DNA of 64,000 nt. Origin: Gautieria morchelliformis (Eukaryota > Basidiomycota > Agaricomycetes > Gomphales > Gomphaceae). Location: positions 35,090-99,089 of the forward strand of contig WHVA01000430.1 of assembly GCA_015179125.1 (NCBI GenBank), read 5' to 3'. The first letter of the stretch is position 1. Each line of letters starts with the position of its first letter. Positions 10,440-18,905 of the stretch are shown piece after piece. The notes beneath the pieces were generated by a model that did no database searches, was not told the DNA's origin, and worked only from the letters and a program-made list of their open reading frames with translations. Position numbers and translations under genes: made by a program.

Positions 10440-10560
10440 CGACGCGTCGTCGGGCAGTGTCTCAACACGTGGGGCACCAGTGCGTCGTCTCGGACACGTC
10501 TGGCAGTGCATTGACACGTGGGGCACCAATGCGTCGTCCGGCAGTGCAACGATACACGCA
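10440..10560 (-). repeat. 38-bp minisatellite, copy A (about 3 units)
   Basis: About three units of the repeat that is clearest in copy C. Here most ACGCGT boxes have become ATGCGT by C-to-T change at CpG, while CACGTG-like cores remain (near 10467 and 10515). Confidence 0.75.
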
Positions 10561-10599
10561 ACTTGGAGCACCTACACTACAGGCTACAACTTGAATTGG

Positions 10600-11150
10600 G
10601 ATTAGTGAGAATATCGGGACGATCCGGATCACCAACACGGCACCACTCACGGTCCTTGCGTTGCCGAGCCTTGTCCTACAGCCTAAAGGATATATCAGGA
10701 TGGAATAACTGCTTTGCTCCATATGCGCCTCTGCCATCAACCGCCCTCAGATACTTGCCGCGTTCCCGTCCAAGAGCAATGGTATGTTGATCCTCAATGC
10801 ATTCAAGGAGAGCTGCGCATCGACTCTCCAGGTATCAACAATGCATATATATACCCATTACCACCGCAGCAGATATTCTTCGGGGTAACAACGTGTGAGA
10901 GCTAGATGACACTAGTAGAATATTTCCTCACCACACCTTGGGGGCATAAAAGAGCTTTCTGAATCTTACCTGCCCTCTCTTGGTGCAGCTGAACTCTCAA
11001 GGCGATACAATCTGAGAAATCCGGTGTGCCAACCGATTACACTTCCACTAATCTCCCTTCCAGAGTGGTTCCACGATTAAGATTCTGAAATTTCCCATCC
11101 ACACGATTGTAGAACTAATGGTTACATACTCGGAGACCAAGGTAAACGTG
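10600..11150. other. spacer of the repeat unit
   Basis: No gene is recognised. The stretch matches C 53820-54300 and D 60310-60780 in reverse orientation. It contains a TATA-like ATGCATATATATACCC near 10840 and a GATTCTGAAA..CCCATCC block near 11085 conserved in the other copies. Confidence 0.5.
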
Positions 11151-11700
11151 TCAGGAGACGGGCTCTGGAAGATGGATGTCGAGAGGTACCTTCATCACCA
11201 GTCGTAATACTGATAACTCGCAAGCAAAGTCCACGGAGGGCAATGATTGTTCGCCTTTGCCAGGGCTGGAGATGTTCCCCTCATCGCTACCCTGGGAGAC
11301 CAATCGCGGCGTCATCTGCAACAGACGAAACTGCAGAAGTCTCACCTGCGAGCTTGATACACCTGCCGACTCGTTCGAACCGGGATTGGTGAGAGATCGT
11401 GACGATTCCGGTGGCCACCTTGGAATAGTGCGTGCAGTATCCCTATATAAATGCTCACGAAATTGGATCTCACGACCATTTAAGTAGGCATGCTCGATGG
11501 GTTTGCTCCTCATCCTCTGTCGGCGCTTGTCCCTGCGTCTGGGCTCGTCCTCTCAAATTCTCCTCTCTGCTCGCCGTGGTCCCTCTCAAGGATCAACGGC
11601 ATGTTCCTGTGGACAGGGAGAGACGCTGAGTGAGAGCTTCAAAGTCATCAACGACGCCATGGATCTGCGAGTTCGAGTAAATGATGGACGATTTAGCAAG
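11151..11700 (-). other. gene-2 block of repeat unit (copy A/B boundary)
   Basis: On minus this holds overlapping short ORFs: GTxIVTISRQS-like and MRSKPIEHAYLNGREIQFRE, also present in C (53411 on) and D (59862 on). The block resembles the 3' part of gene 1 and its downstream flank: RDHGEQR and the VGTRIVTISR context occur at both loci, so it looks like an old internal duplication. A TATA-like CCCTATATAAATG lies near 11446. Coding status is unclear. Confidence 0.4.
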
Positions 11701-11809
11701 AGATAATCATCTACTTACTGTGATATCTACCGTGCGTCAGGACAACATCCCCGACTGAGAGGGAAATGGCAAACTTGATAAGTCAGATGCGATAGAAACG
11801 TGATAATGC

Positions 11810-12130
11810 TCTCTATCGGCGTGAAATTCCCAGCCGACGGCATATAGTACGACAGGGAAATGTTAGGTGATGGGCAGGAAACAAGCATGCTCGACCACCT
11901 GGTATGACGGTACCGGCAACTGCCGAACCAGGTCTAGTCTCGCCGGGGCAGCTTCCCAACAAACTTGCGCGCAAGGTCGTCAGCGATATCGGGTATTGCT
12001 CCAGATGTCTAAATGTCACCTAGATGCGTGGAAGGACCGAATCCCCGGTGTAGGCACTAGATGGACAAGTTGGGTTCAGAGCACAGCTTTTGCGAGGGAA
12101 ATTTGGCCGGCAATGATCGTCATCGTGTCC
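11810..12130 (-). pseudogene. epoxide hydrolase fragment, copy B
   Basis: The minus strand carries decayed pieces of an epoxide hydrolase: the counterpart of STHP..DIQ (near 12050), the segment that in the plus copy at 16380 reads GHDWGAQVCWEAARARPDLA, and the counterpart of PSAGNFTPIESIITF (about 11815-11850). Frameshifts and substitutions prevent a continuous reading. It is the same fragment as in A, C and the inverted piece at 16.2 kb. Confidence 0.65.
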
Positions 12131-12139
12131 CTTCATGGT

Positions 12140-13736
12140 AGCCAACGAAAAACGTGATGGTATCACTATGGACACGAGGCGTGGTTAACTTGGGAGTGAA
12201 TTATCATCACTGGGTCCTGAGACCAAAATACCTCTCACAGCCTGTACGTCGCGTCAATAAGCGACGCAGTGTTGTCGCCATGATGTAGTCAACTCGGAAG
12301 ACCGTTAAACATCTTCAATTCGGTGGCAAACGAGTTCGACTCAAACTCCGCTAAGCTTGATCATCTCGTCATGACCGTACACCCGAGGCATGCATCACTT
12401 ATGATCAAGGCTTATGATTTAGGACCAACAGCTGTTCGCGCCAGGCATTCTGGCGTACCATTTGAGGACTCGATCAAGGTTGAGTGTGATAGACTGCTCC
12501 CAAACTTAGGTGCAACCTGCTCCGTTTAGAAATATGTGTGATCGCCTAAATAAAGGCAAAGATTATCAGCAGGCATGCGCCGCGCAGTCAAGTCCATATT
12601 TAATCCATTGCAACAGCAGCGGTGAGTTCAAAATCAGTACTTATTATTTTTCTTTGCCTTATAGTCAACCAACGTGGCGCCGAGATGCACTGCCATTCTT
12701 TCATATTCGACTGGTGTCGGAATTTCTTATTACGGGGCCGCATAGCCTGCATGAAATTTGGTGTGCTCGGACAAGTCGGACAACTTGTACAGCCCACTCC
12801 ACTGATCATATTCCTAGGACCCAGAATTCATTTTTAGTAGCCACAAGTAAAGTCTCACTTTCGATGTAGGATCATCACCTATGGCGATGTTGCTCTAACA
12901 AAGTCAATGGCTCATGGGCGCGACGATATGCACCCTTACTATTTTTGATTCGGAGACTCTGTGCCACCTTCGCTGTGCGGCCAAGTGTGACACCCAGGTG
13001 CTACTGAGGCCCTAGGCGGCACCATGGCTGTTGTTGATGTCAGAAGCTTGTAGCGACTTACTGTGAAAGTCCGAGGTACGGCGATCCTCTGTTCTCATTC
13101 TCACGGGTGCTAACATGATCATGTTGGAATGCTCCCCTGCTGTCCGCTGCTTGTGTGCAGCCTAAATGCTAAAATCTCGGGGATCGCCGCCTCAGACATT
13201 GTCAAAGATGCTGACATTGATGGTGCAACGAAGGACCCACCGCAAAAGCCGCTCACCAGTCTCCCGGACTTCACTTAGAGGGTCTGACGGGTTTCAGAAC
13301 GCAAAATTCGGCTAACCGTCGATCAGAGACATGGATCCGACCGATGAAAGCATCGAAGAGGCCCAAGGAGACTCAAACACGCTGTAGTTGAGGACATCAT
13401 AACATGTTGGACACTCGAGAAACGACCAGCAGCAGAGGTCACAACCTTCTGATGGATAGGCGTGGTAATGTATTAGCTGACGGCGTTCACAGCGCCCCTG
13501 TCGCAACGACCTTCACAGGAGCAGTACAAGGAGTTTCCTCCCGAACGACAGGTTTAGAATTGTACCCACGGTCACTGCCAGAGTGCGATCTGAACAGGCG
13601 AGCGGGGACATCTGTTGCTCGGCGGAAAATACAGGGTTTGACGGGAAGAAATATAAGTGACGCATACGACGTGGCTCACAATGAGATTCATATGCCCTCT
13701 CACCTGTCAACACCGCCTCCCATGGCCCCCATTGGA
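12140..13736 (-). other. copy B segment with decayed conserved ORF pieces
   Basis: Equivalent to A 7010-8260. Recognisable shared pieces on minus are MRPRNKKFRHQSNMKEWQC (near 12700), QDIYHKQ-like blocks, and VLNYSVFESPWASSMLSSV (near 13340). Compared with A a short piece is missing near 13155. No known domain. Confidence 0.4.
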
Positions 13737-14153
13737 TTACCCCACAGAGTTTCGGAATAGCTCGACCATCGCAACATCGCGTGGAATGGCGGAAGAAAGC
13801 ATGCGTCGCCCTTTATTTTCTCGGTATGGAGCCCATGCCTTAACCCTGTCATCGTGCCCATTCGGAAGGATCTGATTCGTTACGAGTGCCTCCCATTCAG
13901 GTCGGACATTGCAAATATGCTCCTCCCTGTCGCTTTGACTTCTCGAACCAAGCCCGGCATTGTCGCTGTGGAGCGATTCAGGAGCCACTTTAGAGGCAGC
14001 GCCACGGTCTGAGGAGATATTTATCTTTCGAGCTGGAGCGGAATAGGCTTCTTTCGTATTCGAACCATGTCGAGTAGGGTTGTGGATTATTGGACGTAGA
14101 AAGGCTTTGAAGGATCGTACAGTGGCGTCAAGGGCCATGTCAAGGGTCGGCAC
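13737..14153 (-). CDS. second conserved ORF of repeat unit, copy B (138 aa)
   Basis: ORF on minus containing MALDATVRSFKAFLRP, HGSNTKEAYSAPARKINISS, a Ser/Ala segment, EEHICNVRPEWEALVTNQIL and RENKGRRMLSSAIPRDVAMV. Copy C (56437-56844) is collinear with whole-codon differences; A keeps most of it and D is frameshifted near its C-terminus. Family unknown; it may be one exon of a larger gene. No signal peptide or known motif seen. Confidence 0.4.
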   Translation of the reverse strand: MPTLDMALDATVRSFKAFLRPIIHNPTRHGSNTKEAYSAPARKINISSDRGAASKVAPESLHSDNAGLGSRSQSDREEHICNVRPEWEALVTNQILPNGHDDRVKAWAPYRENKGRRMLSSAIPRDVAMVELFRNSVG

Positions 14154-14159
14154 GCCAAA

Positions 14160-14816
14160 GCTGCATTGTCACAGAGATGGCTCCCCGTCCAACCTCGCTG
14201 CATAGTTTCGTTACATTTTCAAGAACAAGATGTCATTGAAGTCAGAGAAGATAATGAGCATGACTCTGGCTCGTGAGATATCTTCCATGGGGCTCATTCG
14301 AAGTAGTCGTGCTCAGCTTCTCGTCCTGGTAGTCATACTAGGGCAGAACATGGTCCCGAATATAACATGATATGAGAGAGTTGAACTAGTAGAAAGGATG
14401 ACGAGTGAATGCACTCGACTACGAGCATGATGGTGGTCGCAGCGAAAGGAGCTGATTGTATAATCAGACACCCGTGTCCGGCCGTTAGAGCTCGTAGTCG
14501 TCATAGGCTATCAAATATTTCACGGATACTTATCCCTCCAGGGCTGACAGATCCAAAAATCATGAGGGATACCCGGTAATAGCTCGTGCACGAAAAATAT
14601 CGGAACCAATGATATACAGCCCGAATAGATAGAAAATGTAGATACTGTACAGTATCCGACAATCGAAACAGAATTTCCCTTCTGCCCTGGGAGATCATCG
14701 CGGCCATCCGCAAACATACACGACCCTGCCAGCTTGGTGCACCTGCCGACCCGTTAGAACAGGGTTTGCGAGAGATCGTCACGATTCGGGTGCCCACCAT
14801 TTGTATAAAGGTCACC
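14160..14816. other. copy B segment between second ORF and gene 1
   Basis: Shared with A, C and D. On minus a VGTRIVTISRKPCSN block lies just downstream of gene 1, followed by an open stretch (FRLSDTVQYLHFLSIRAVYH). It may be 3' UTR or further exons; nothing is identified. Confidence 0.35.
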
Positions 14817-15296
14817 TCACGAGATCCACTCGCTCCGCACGAGCGAGCCATCGGGCTGCCTAACGAACTCGTACTGGTGTAACACCAGCCTTTTCCCACG
14901 GACACGGCATCCCGCGGCTCCGCCTCTCCCCCGTCTCTGCTTGCCGTGGTCCCTCGTAACCAACGGCGTCCTCCCGGCTTCTGGGCTCAAATTGAGCTCC
15001 GCGTCCATGGAGGTGAATTGTTGTGTGGTGCGAGGGCTGCTGCCCCCGCGAGCGGCCCGGCCTTGCGCCTTTCCGCTCTTTGCTGTGCCCTTCGCCTTGG
15101 GTGCTCCCCGTCGATGGTCCCTTCGTCCTGGCAGTGTGGCGGGGATGGGGAGCGGTGGAGTGGCTGGGCGTGGAGTGGCTGGGCGTGGAAGCCTCAGAGG
15201 CGGTAGTGTTAGGCGGCCGCGATCCGCCGCTGCTGCCAGGTCACCATTGTAGTGGAGCCAGAGCTCTGACAAACCTGGTAGCTGTAGGTTGTTCAT
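14817..15296 (-). CDS. repeat gene 1, copy B (159 aa, unknown family)
   Basis: Shorter allele of the gene 1 family: MNNLQLPGLSELWLHYNGDL, Pro-rich and then Lys/Ala-rich middle, RDHGKQRRGRGGAAG and tail YEFVRQPDGSLVRSEWIS. Compared with C and D it lacks codons from the Pro-rich region, all as whole codons, so the frame is kept. Promoter palindrome and TATA are present upstream. Function unknown. Confidence 0.58.
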   Translation of the reverse strand: MNNLQLPGLSELWLHYNGDLAAAADRGRLTLPPLRLPRPATPRPATPPLPIPATLPGRRDHRRGAPKAKGTAKSGKAQGRAARGGSSPRTTQQFTSMDAELNLSPEAGRTPLVTRDHGKQRRGRGGAAGCRVRGKRLVLHQYEFVRQPDGSLVRSEWIS

Positions 15297-15355
15297 CTCG
15301 AGTCACGACTGGGGCAAAGTGGTGGGACGAAGAATTTCAGTGAAGATAGCACCAG

Positions 15356-15435
15356 TCTTATATATGTGTATGAAGAGAAGCGATGATCTAATCAGGCAGA
15401 CAAAGAGTGAATTAGATCAGACCTGATTATCCGCC
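15356..15435 (-). promoter_or_regulatory. gene 1 promoter, copy B: TATA plus palindrome
   Basis: On minus the palindrome (GATAATCAGG ... CCTGATTAGATC) is followed by CACATATATAAGAC. Spacing to the ATG at 15296 is as in the other copies. Confidence 0.62.
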
Positions 15436-15884
15436 TTCTTTGTATGAACAATAGTACGCGTTGCACTGGATCAAGCCACTTAGAAGCTTGCTAAGTCATA
15501 TTCGTCGAAGCGATGCGACTGCTTCCATTATAGATCCCCCACGTGTAACTGTCAAGCAATATTGAGAGCTAAATTATGGCACTGTTCGCCGCCGTGAGGC
15601 TGCTGGCTGTGGACAATCGGATGCTGACGATATTATACAGTCCATGATAAATTAGTACGTGTCTCGTGGTGTCTTTGGAAGACCCGACTCGGAGCCATCA
15701 AACCTTATGATCCTGACTTCTTACAAAACCACGCAAGCGGTCCATAAGTGGTCGTACTTCGCAGTTTTTTTCATCCCGTTCCAATCGAGGCGTCATCTGC
15801 ATCAATACACGCACCCTGCACGCCTAGTAAGTACAACTCAAATTCCATATTCGGTGGTACTTTGAAGCTTGCTCTGGTTCAATG

Positions 15885-15990
15885 AGCGCGTCGTGGGGCA
15901 GTGTTTCAACACATGGGGCACCAATGCGTCGTCTCGGACTCGTCTGGCAGTGCATCGACACGTGGGGGACCAACGCGTCATCCGAGGTAT
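15885..15990 (-). repeat. 38-bp minisatellite, copy B (about 2-3 units, decayed)
   Basis: Two to three degenerate units with GGCACCAATGCGTCGTC in place of GGCACCAACGCGTCGTC. The array ends abruptly at the rearrangement junction near 15988. Confidence 0.7.
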
Positions 15991-16570
15991 ATGTGTCACA
16001 ATTCCTCCATGCGCCAAGAAATTATCGGGATTGGTGAGAGAGGCGGGAGGTGGGGGTGAATGAGTCCACCGTTCGAAGAGCAGCCCGGAAACTTTGCCGA
16101 ATCGAAGCGTTCAATTCCATCAGTGACGGCAGTTTTAGTTAGCGAAGCAAAGTATACCTGCCAAGGCATGCAGGCGTCAGGACAACATCCCCGGCTGAGA
16201 TGGAAATGGCAGACTCGGTATGTCAGATGGCAACACTAGTATTGAAGCTACACTTCGGGGTTTCGGTCCTTCCACGCACCCAGGTGACATTCAGAGGGAG
16301 ATATACCAGATACAGTTGAAGACATTGCATGCATTATGCACGATGCTCAAGTTGAACAAGTAACATATATCGGACATGATTGGGGTGCGCAGGTTTGTTG
16401 GGAAGCTGCCCGCGCAAGACCAGACCTGGCTCAAGCAGTTGCGTGCTGCCGTACCGGTGGGTCGAGCATGTTTGTTTGCTGCCCATCACTTCCCTGTCGT
16501 AGTATATGCCATCAGCTGGTAATTTCACGCCGATAGAGAGCATTATCACGTTTCTATCGGGCTGTCCGGA
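15989..16570 (+). pseudogene. rearranged epoxide hydrolase fragment, inner edge of left arm
   Basis: From 16250 on plus: GFGPSTHPGDIQ, then in a shifted frame HDAQVEQVTYIGHDWGAQVC and WEAARARPDLAQAV, then PSAGNFTPIESIITF. This matches the nucleophile region of the intact enzyme at 31.4-32.9 kb (CVGHDWGSQICYEAARMRPD). Frameshifts make it a pseudogene. The segment 15989-16225 is the reverse of C 58840-58990, so the fragment points opposite to A and B relative to that segment; an inversion junction lies near 16225. Confidence 0.75.
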
Positions 16571-16918
16571 TGAGTCTGTGGGCTTGGACAACAACGACTG
16601 CAGGGTAATATCCACCTTGATTCGGGATGACGCCAACGAGAAAAAAATGCAAGCATTATGGGATCGGTCAAAGCTTTCAAGCTTTCAAGCTCAAGCTTCT
16701 ACTACGTGAAACGGTGAAAGTTACTGTAAATGGTAAAGATAACTGTAAACCTGTAAGCTGTAAGCTCTGGACACAACTGCGACACGGAAAGAATGTCTAG
16801 CGTGGCAAGTAGCCGAGTAGCTTGGTCGTGTTCCAACGCTAAAGGAGGAGTACAATCGTTACTTACATAATTCATAGTCCCTTATGTATTAGTCAGCGGG
16901 CTGTCTACGATAACTGCG
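16571..16918. other. intergenic, no gene seen
   Basis: Contains short direct repeats AAGCTTTCAAGCTTTCAAGC (about 16671-16692) and CTGTAAGCTGTAAGCT (16747-16763). Upstream region of the tyrosine phosphatase gene. Confidence 0.5.
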
Positions 16919-18118
16919 ATGCCCCAGCCATCTTGGCTTCAATCGTCTTTGCAACAGTCCAAGGTTCCCATAGTTATACAGGGTTTGGAGTCCCGTGAAC
17001 TCGTGCGGGAATCGGCGAGAGCTGCACGTATCGACACTTCTCGTCTACATCTCAATATTGGCCCTTTACGCCCTTCTCGCATACCCTCGAATATCAAGAC
17101 TCACTACGCGTGCTCAGTGGGTCAGCACCCTCGTAACAGACGTCACAATAGGTACCTAGCCATCGAACCTTATGATAGGACGAGAGTCCTTGTACCTACA
17201 CCAGCGTCTGACCAGATGGTCTCGGAAACGGGAAACACCAGACCTGGTGCCCTGCAGCACCGATATCTCAACGCAAATTGGGTACGCGAATCGGCTGGTG
17301 GGAATTGGTGGATCGCAGGCCAGGCGCCGCTGCCGAACACCGCACATGCTTTTTTAACGCTTTGCATGTGCCCAGTTGCACCGCCTGCGATTGCCTTCCC
17401 GGCAACTTCTCCAGGTCCGCACGCGCGGAGGGTGCACACGATCGTTCAGCTCACATCCTTGGTCGAGGGGGGCCGGCGCAGAGCTCATCCTTACTTTCCT
17501 CCGTACCCACAACAAAGTATGGTTATCAGTGCGGGGCCTGGATCCGATGCGCCTCCTATCCATGTATTTAACGACAGCATGGAGGTGATCGAGGATGCAG
17601 AGTGTATTCAGACCAATCTGCGCTTACGATGGGGGGGTTCAGAAGCTGCTGACGTCTCCTCGCGGCGAGATCAGGGCGAATGGAGAGTCACGCACTTATT
17701 TTACACCGCCTGGCCAGACTTTGGTGTGCCAAACGATAATCGCTCTATTCTCCGATTTGCACAACTTGTAGAGCGCCTGAATAATCGACACTCTCGCCTG
17801 ACTGATGGCCAAAATGAATCCCCGCAGATCCTTATTCACTGCTCAGCAGGTGTAGGGCGAACCGGATCGTTCATCGCATTATTTTCCCTCCTCCGTGCAT
17901 ACTCCTTGTTGTCTTCTTCCAGCTCTCCATCTCTAAGACCTGTAATAGCTCCTCCCCTCCCGCTGTCGCCCCTCGGACCACTCCCACGTGACTTGGACGG
18001 TGATCTCATCGCAGAAGAGATTGATTCTTTGAGGGAACAACGACCGGGAATGGTGCAAAAAGACGAGCAGGCTGTATGGGTATATACCGCATTATCTGAT
18101 GCGTTTGAAGGAACGTGA
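16919..18118 (+). CDS. protein tyrosine phosphatase (classical, non-receptor type)
   Basis: Single open frame of 399 aa that removes phosphate from phosphotyrosine in target proteins. Family landmarks in order: RRHNRYLAIEPYDRTRV (about residue 75, the KNRY..I.PYD..RV motif), LNANWVRE, a central VHTIVQLTS strand, the WPDFGVP loop with the general acid Asp (about 270), the P-loop HCSAGVGRTGS with nucleophile Cys and Arg (about 310), and the LREQRPGMVQKDEQ Q-loop near the C-terminus. All catalytic residues are present. A Ser/Pro-rich insert (about 328-350) lies between P-loop and Q-loop, as in fungal homologues. No signal or membrane segment, so probably cytosolic. It is the first unique gene right of repeat arm A/B. 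Confidence 0.9.
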   Translation: MPQPSWLQSSLQQSKVPIVIQGLESRELVRESARAARIDTSRLHLNIGPLRPSRIPSNIKTHYACSVGQHPRNRRHNRYLAIEPYDRTRVLVPTPASDQMVSETGNTRPGALQHRYLNANWVRESAGGNWWIAGQAPLPNTAHAFLTLCMCPVAPPAIAFPATSPGPHARRVHTIVQLTSLVEGGRRRAHPYFPPYPQQSMVISAGPGSDAPPIHVFNDSMEVIEDAECIQTNLRLRWGGSEAADVSSRRDQGEWRVTHLFYTAWPDFGVPNDNRSILRFAQLVERLNNRHSRLTDGQNESPQILIHCSAGVGRTGSFIALFSLLRAYSLLSSSSSPSLRPVIAPPLPLSPLGPLPRDLDGDLIAEEIDSLREQRPGMVQKDEQAVWVYTALSDAFEGT

Positions 18119-18905
18119 AGCTTACGACCATTGGGTTGTTCTTCATGGTCCGAGTGCCTATGTCACGATTATATTTCTAGGGTTTGGGGTGATCTGGTCT
18201 TGTAATTCCCCGTTATGTTTCTGGTCTGCCAGTGGTATCGCCGTCTGCTTATTTATTTCAGGTCCAGGCCCTGCACCTACTCTCAAATCTCAAATTTCCA
18301 ATGACAGTGATCACCGGCATAACAAGCATTCCTGAGCCCTGTGTGACTTCCGCGTCCTATCGCGGCGATCCTCAAGTTGATCACCGTGACCATCAGTGCC
18401 TCCCCCGTTCTCCGGCTTGACCTTCAGTTCCGCATTCGTATCGTGGCGGTTTCGCTTGAATTTTGATGATCAAAAGTCGATCACTTACGTAAAGTTAATC
18501 ACGTGATTTGGTCTCGTGCCCAGTTTTCGCGTCGATCATGTTCAAGGTCGGCTCCCATCTGTCAATCAATTTGCTGTCCCCCCTGCAATTACTCTTTGGG
18601 TCAAGTTAAACTAATCGACTGTTACATGTCACTGGCCATTCCTCTGCTCTGTAATCTTGGCGGTGATAAAGTGTGCTCCCGGTTCTGTCCGATGGCAGCT
18701 CGGAAAATTCTGTCAAATCTTGCAAGGTGGTTATGGGATTGTTGGTGGCGTATACTGCCACTTATTCCTTCCGAGAGGATACATAACTTCACACCTATAC
18801 GCTTCTCGCCACTGTTTCGCCTCGGTCTCTCTTTTACACTCCTTCTTTCGTTTTCGCCTCCAATCTCAGCGCAGGGCGCACTTATTTCTACTGGTATCCG
18901 CCGCC
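18119..18905. other. intergenic, no gene seen
   Basis: No supported ORF. A cluster of palindromic words lies at 18475-18512 (CGATCACTTACGTAA, AATCACGTGATT), plausible upstream elements of the secreted-protein gene. Pyrimidine-rich stretch 18810-18870 just before its start. Confidence 0.45.

Larger units (their letters stand above)
6733..11740 (-). repeat. complex repeat unit, copy A
   Basis: In reverse orientation this copy carries, left to right: epoxide hydrolase fragment, a region of conserved ORF pieces (7000-9290), gene 1, its promoter, the 38-bp minisatellite, spacer, and the gene-2 block. Every block recurs in copies B, C and D in the same order, apart from later rearrangement in B. 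Its left end is fused to gypsy 2. Relative to C and D it lacks the C-terminal epoxide hydrolase exons and the x segment (52745-53150 in C). Confidence 0.85.
11740..15988 (-). repeat. complex repeat unit, copy B
   Basis: Second, reverse-oriented copy, tandem to A, with the same block order: epoxide hydrolase fragment (11815 on), conserved ORF pieces, gene 1, promoter, minisatellite. Its right end is rearranged: the minisatellite at 15988 joins directly to a segment that in C lies beside the epoxide hydrolase fragment (58840-58990). Confidence 0.85.
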
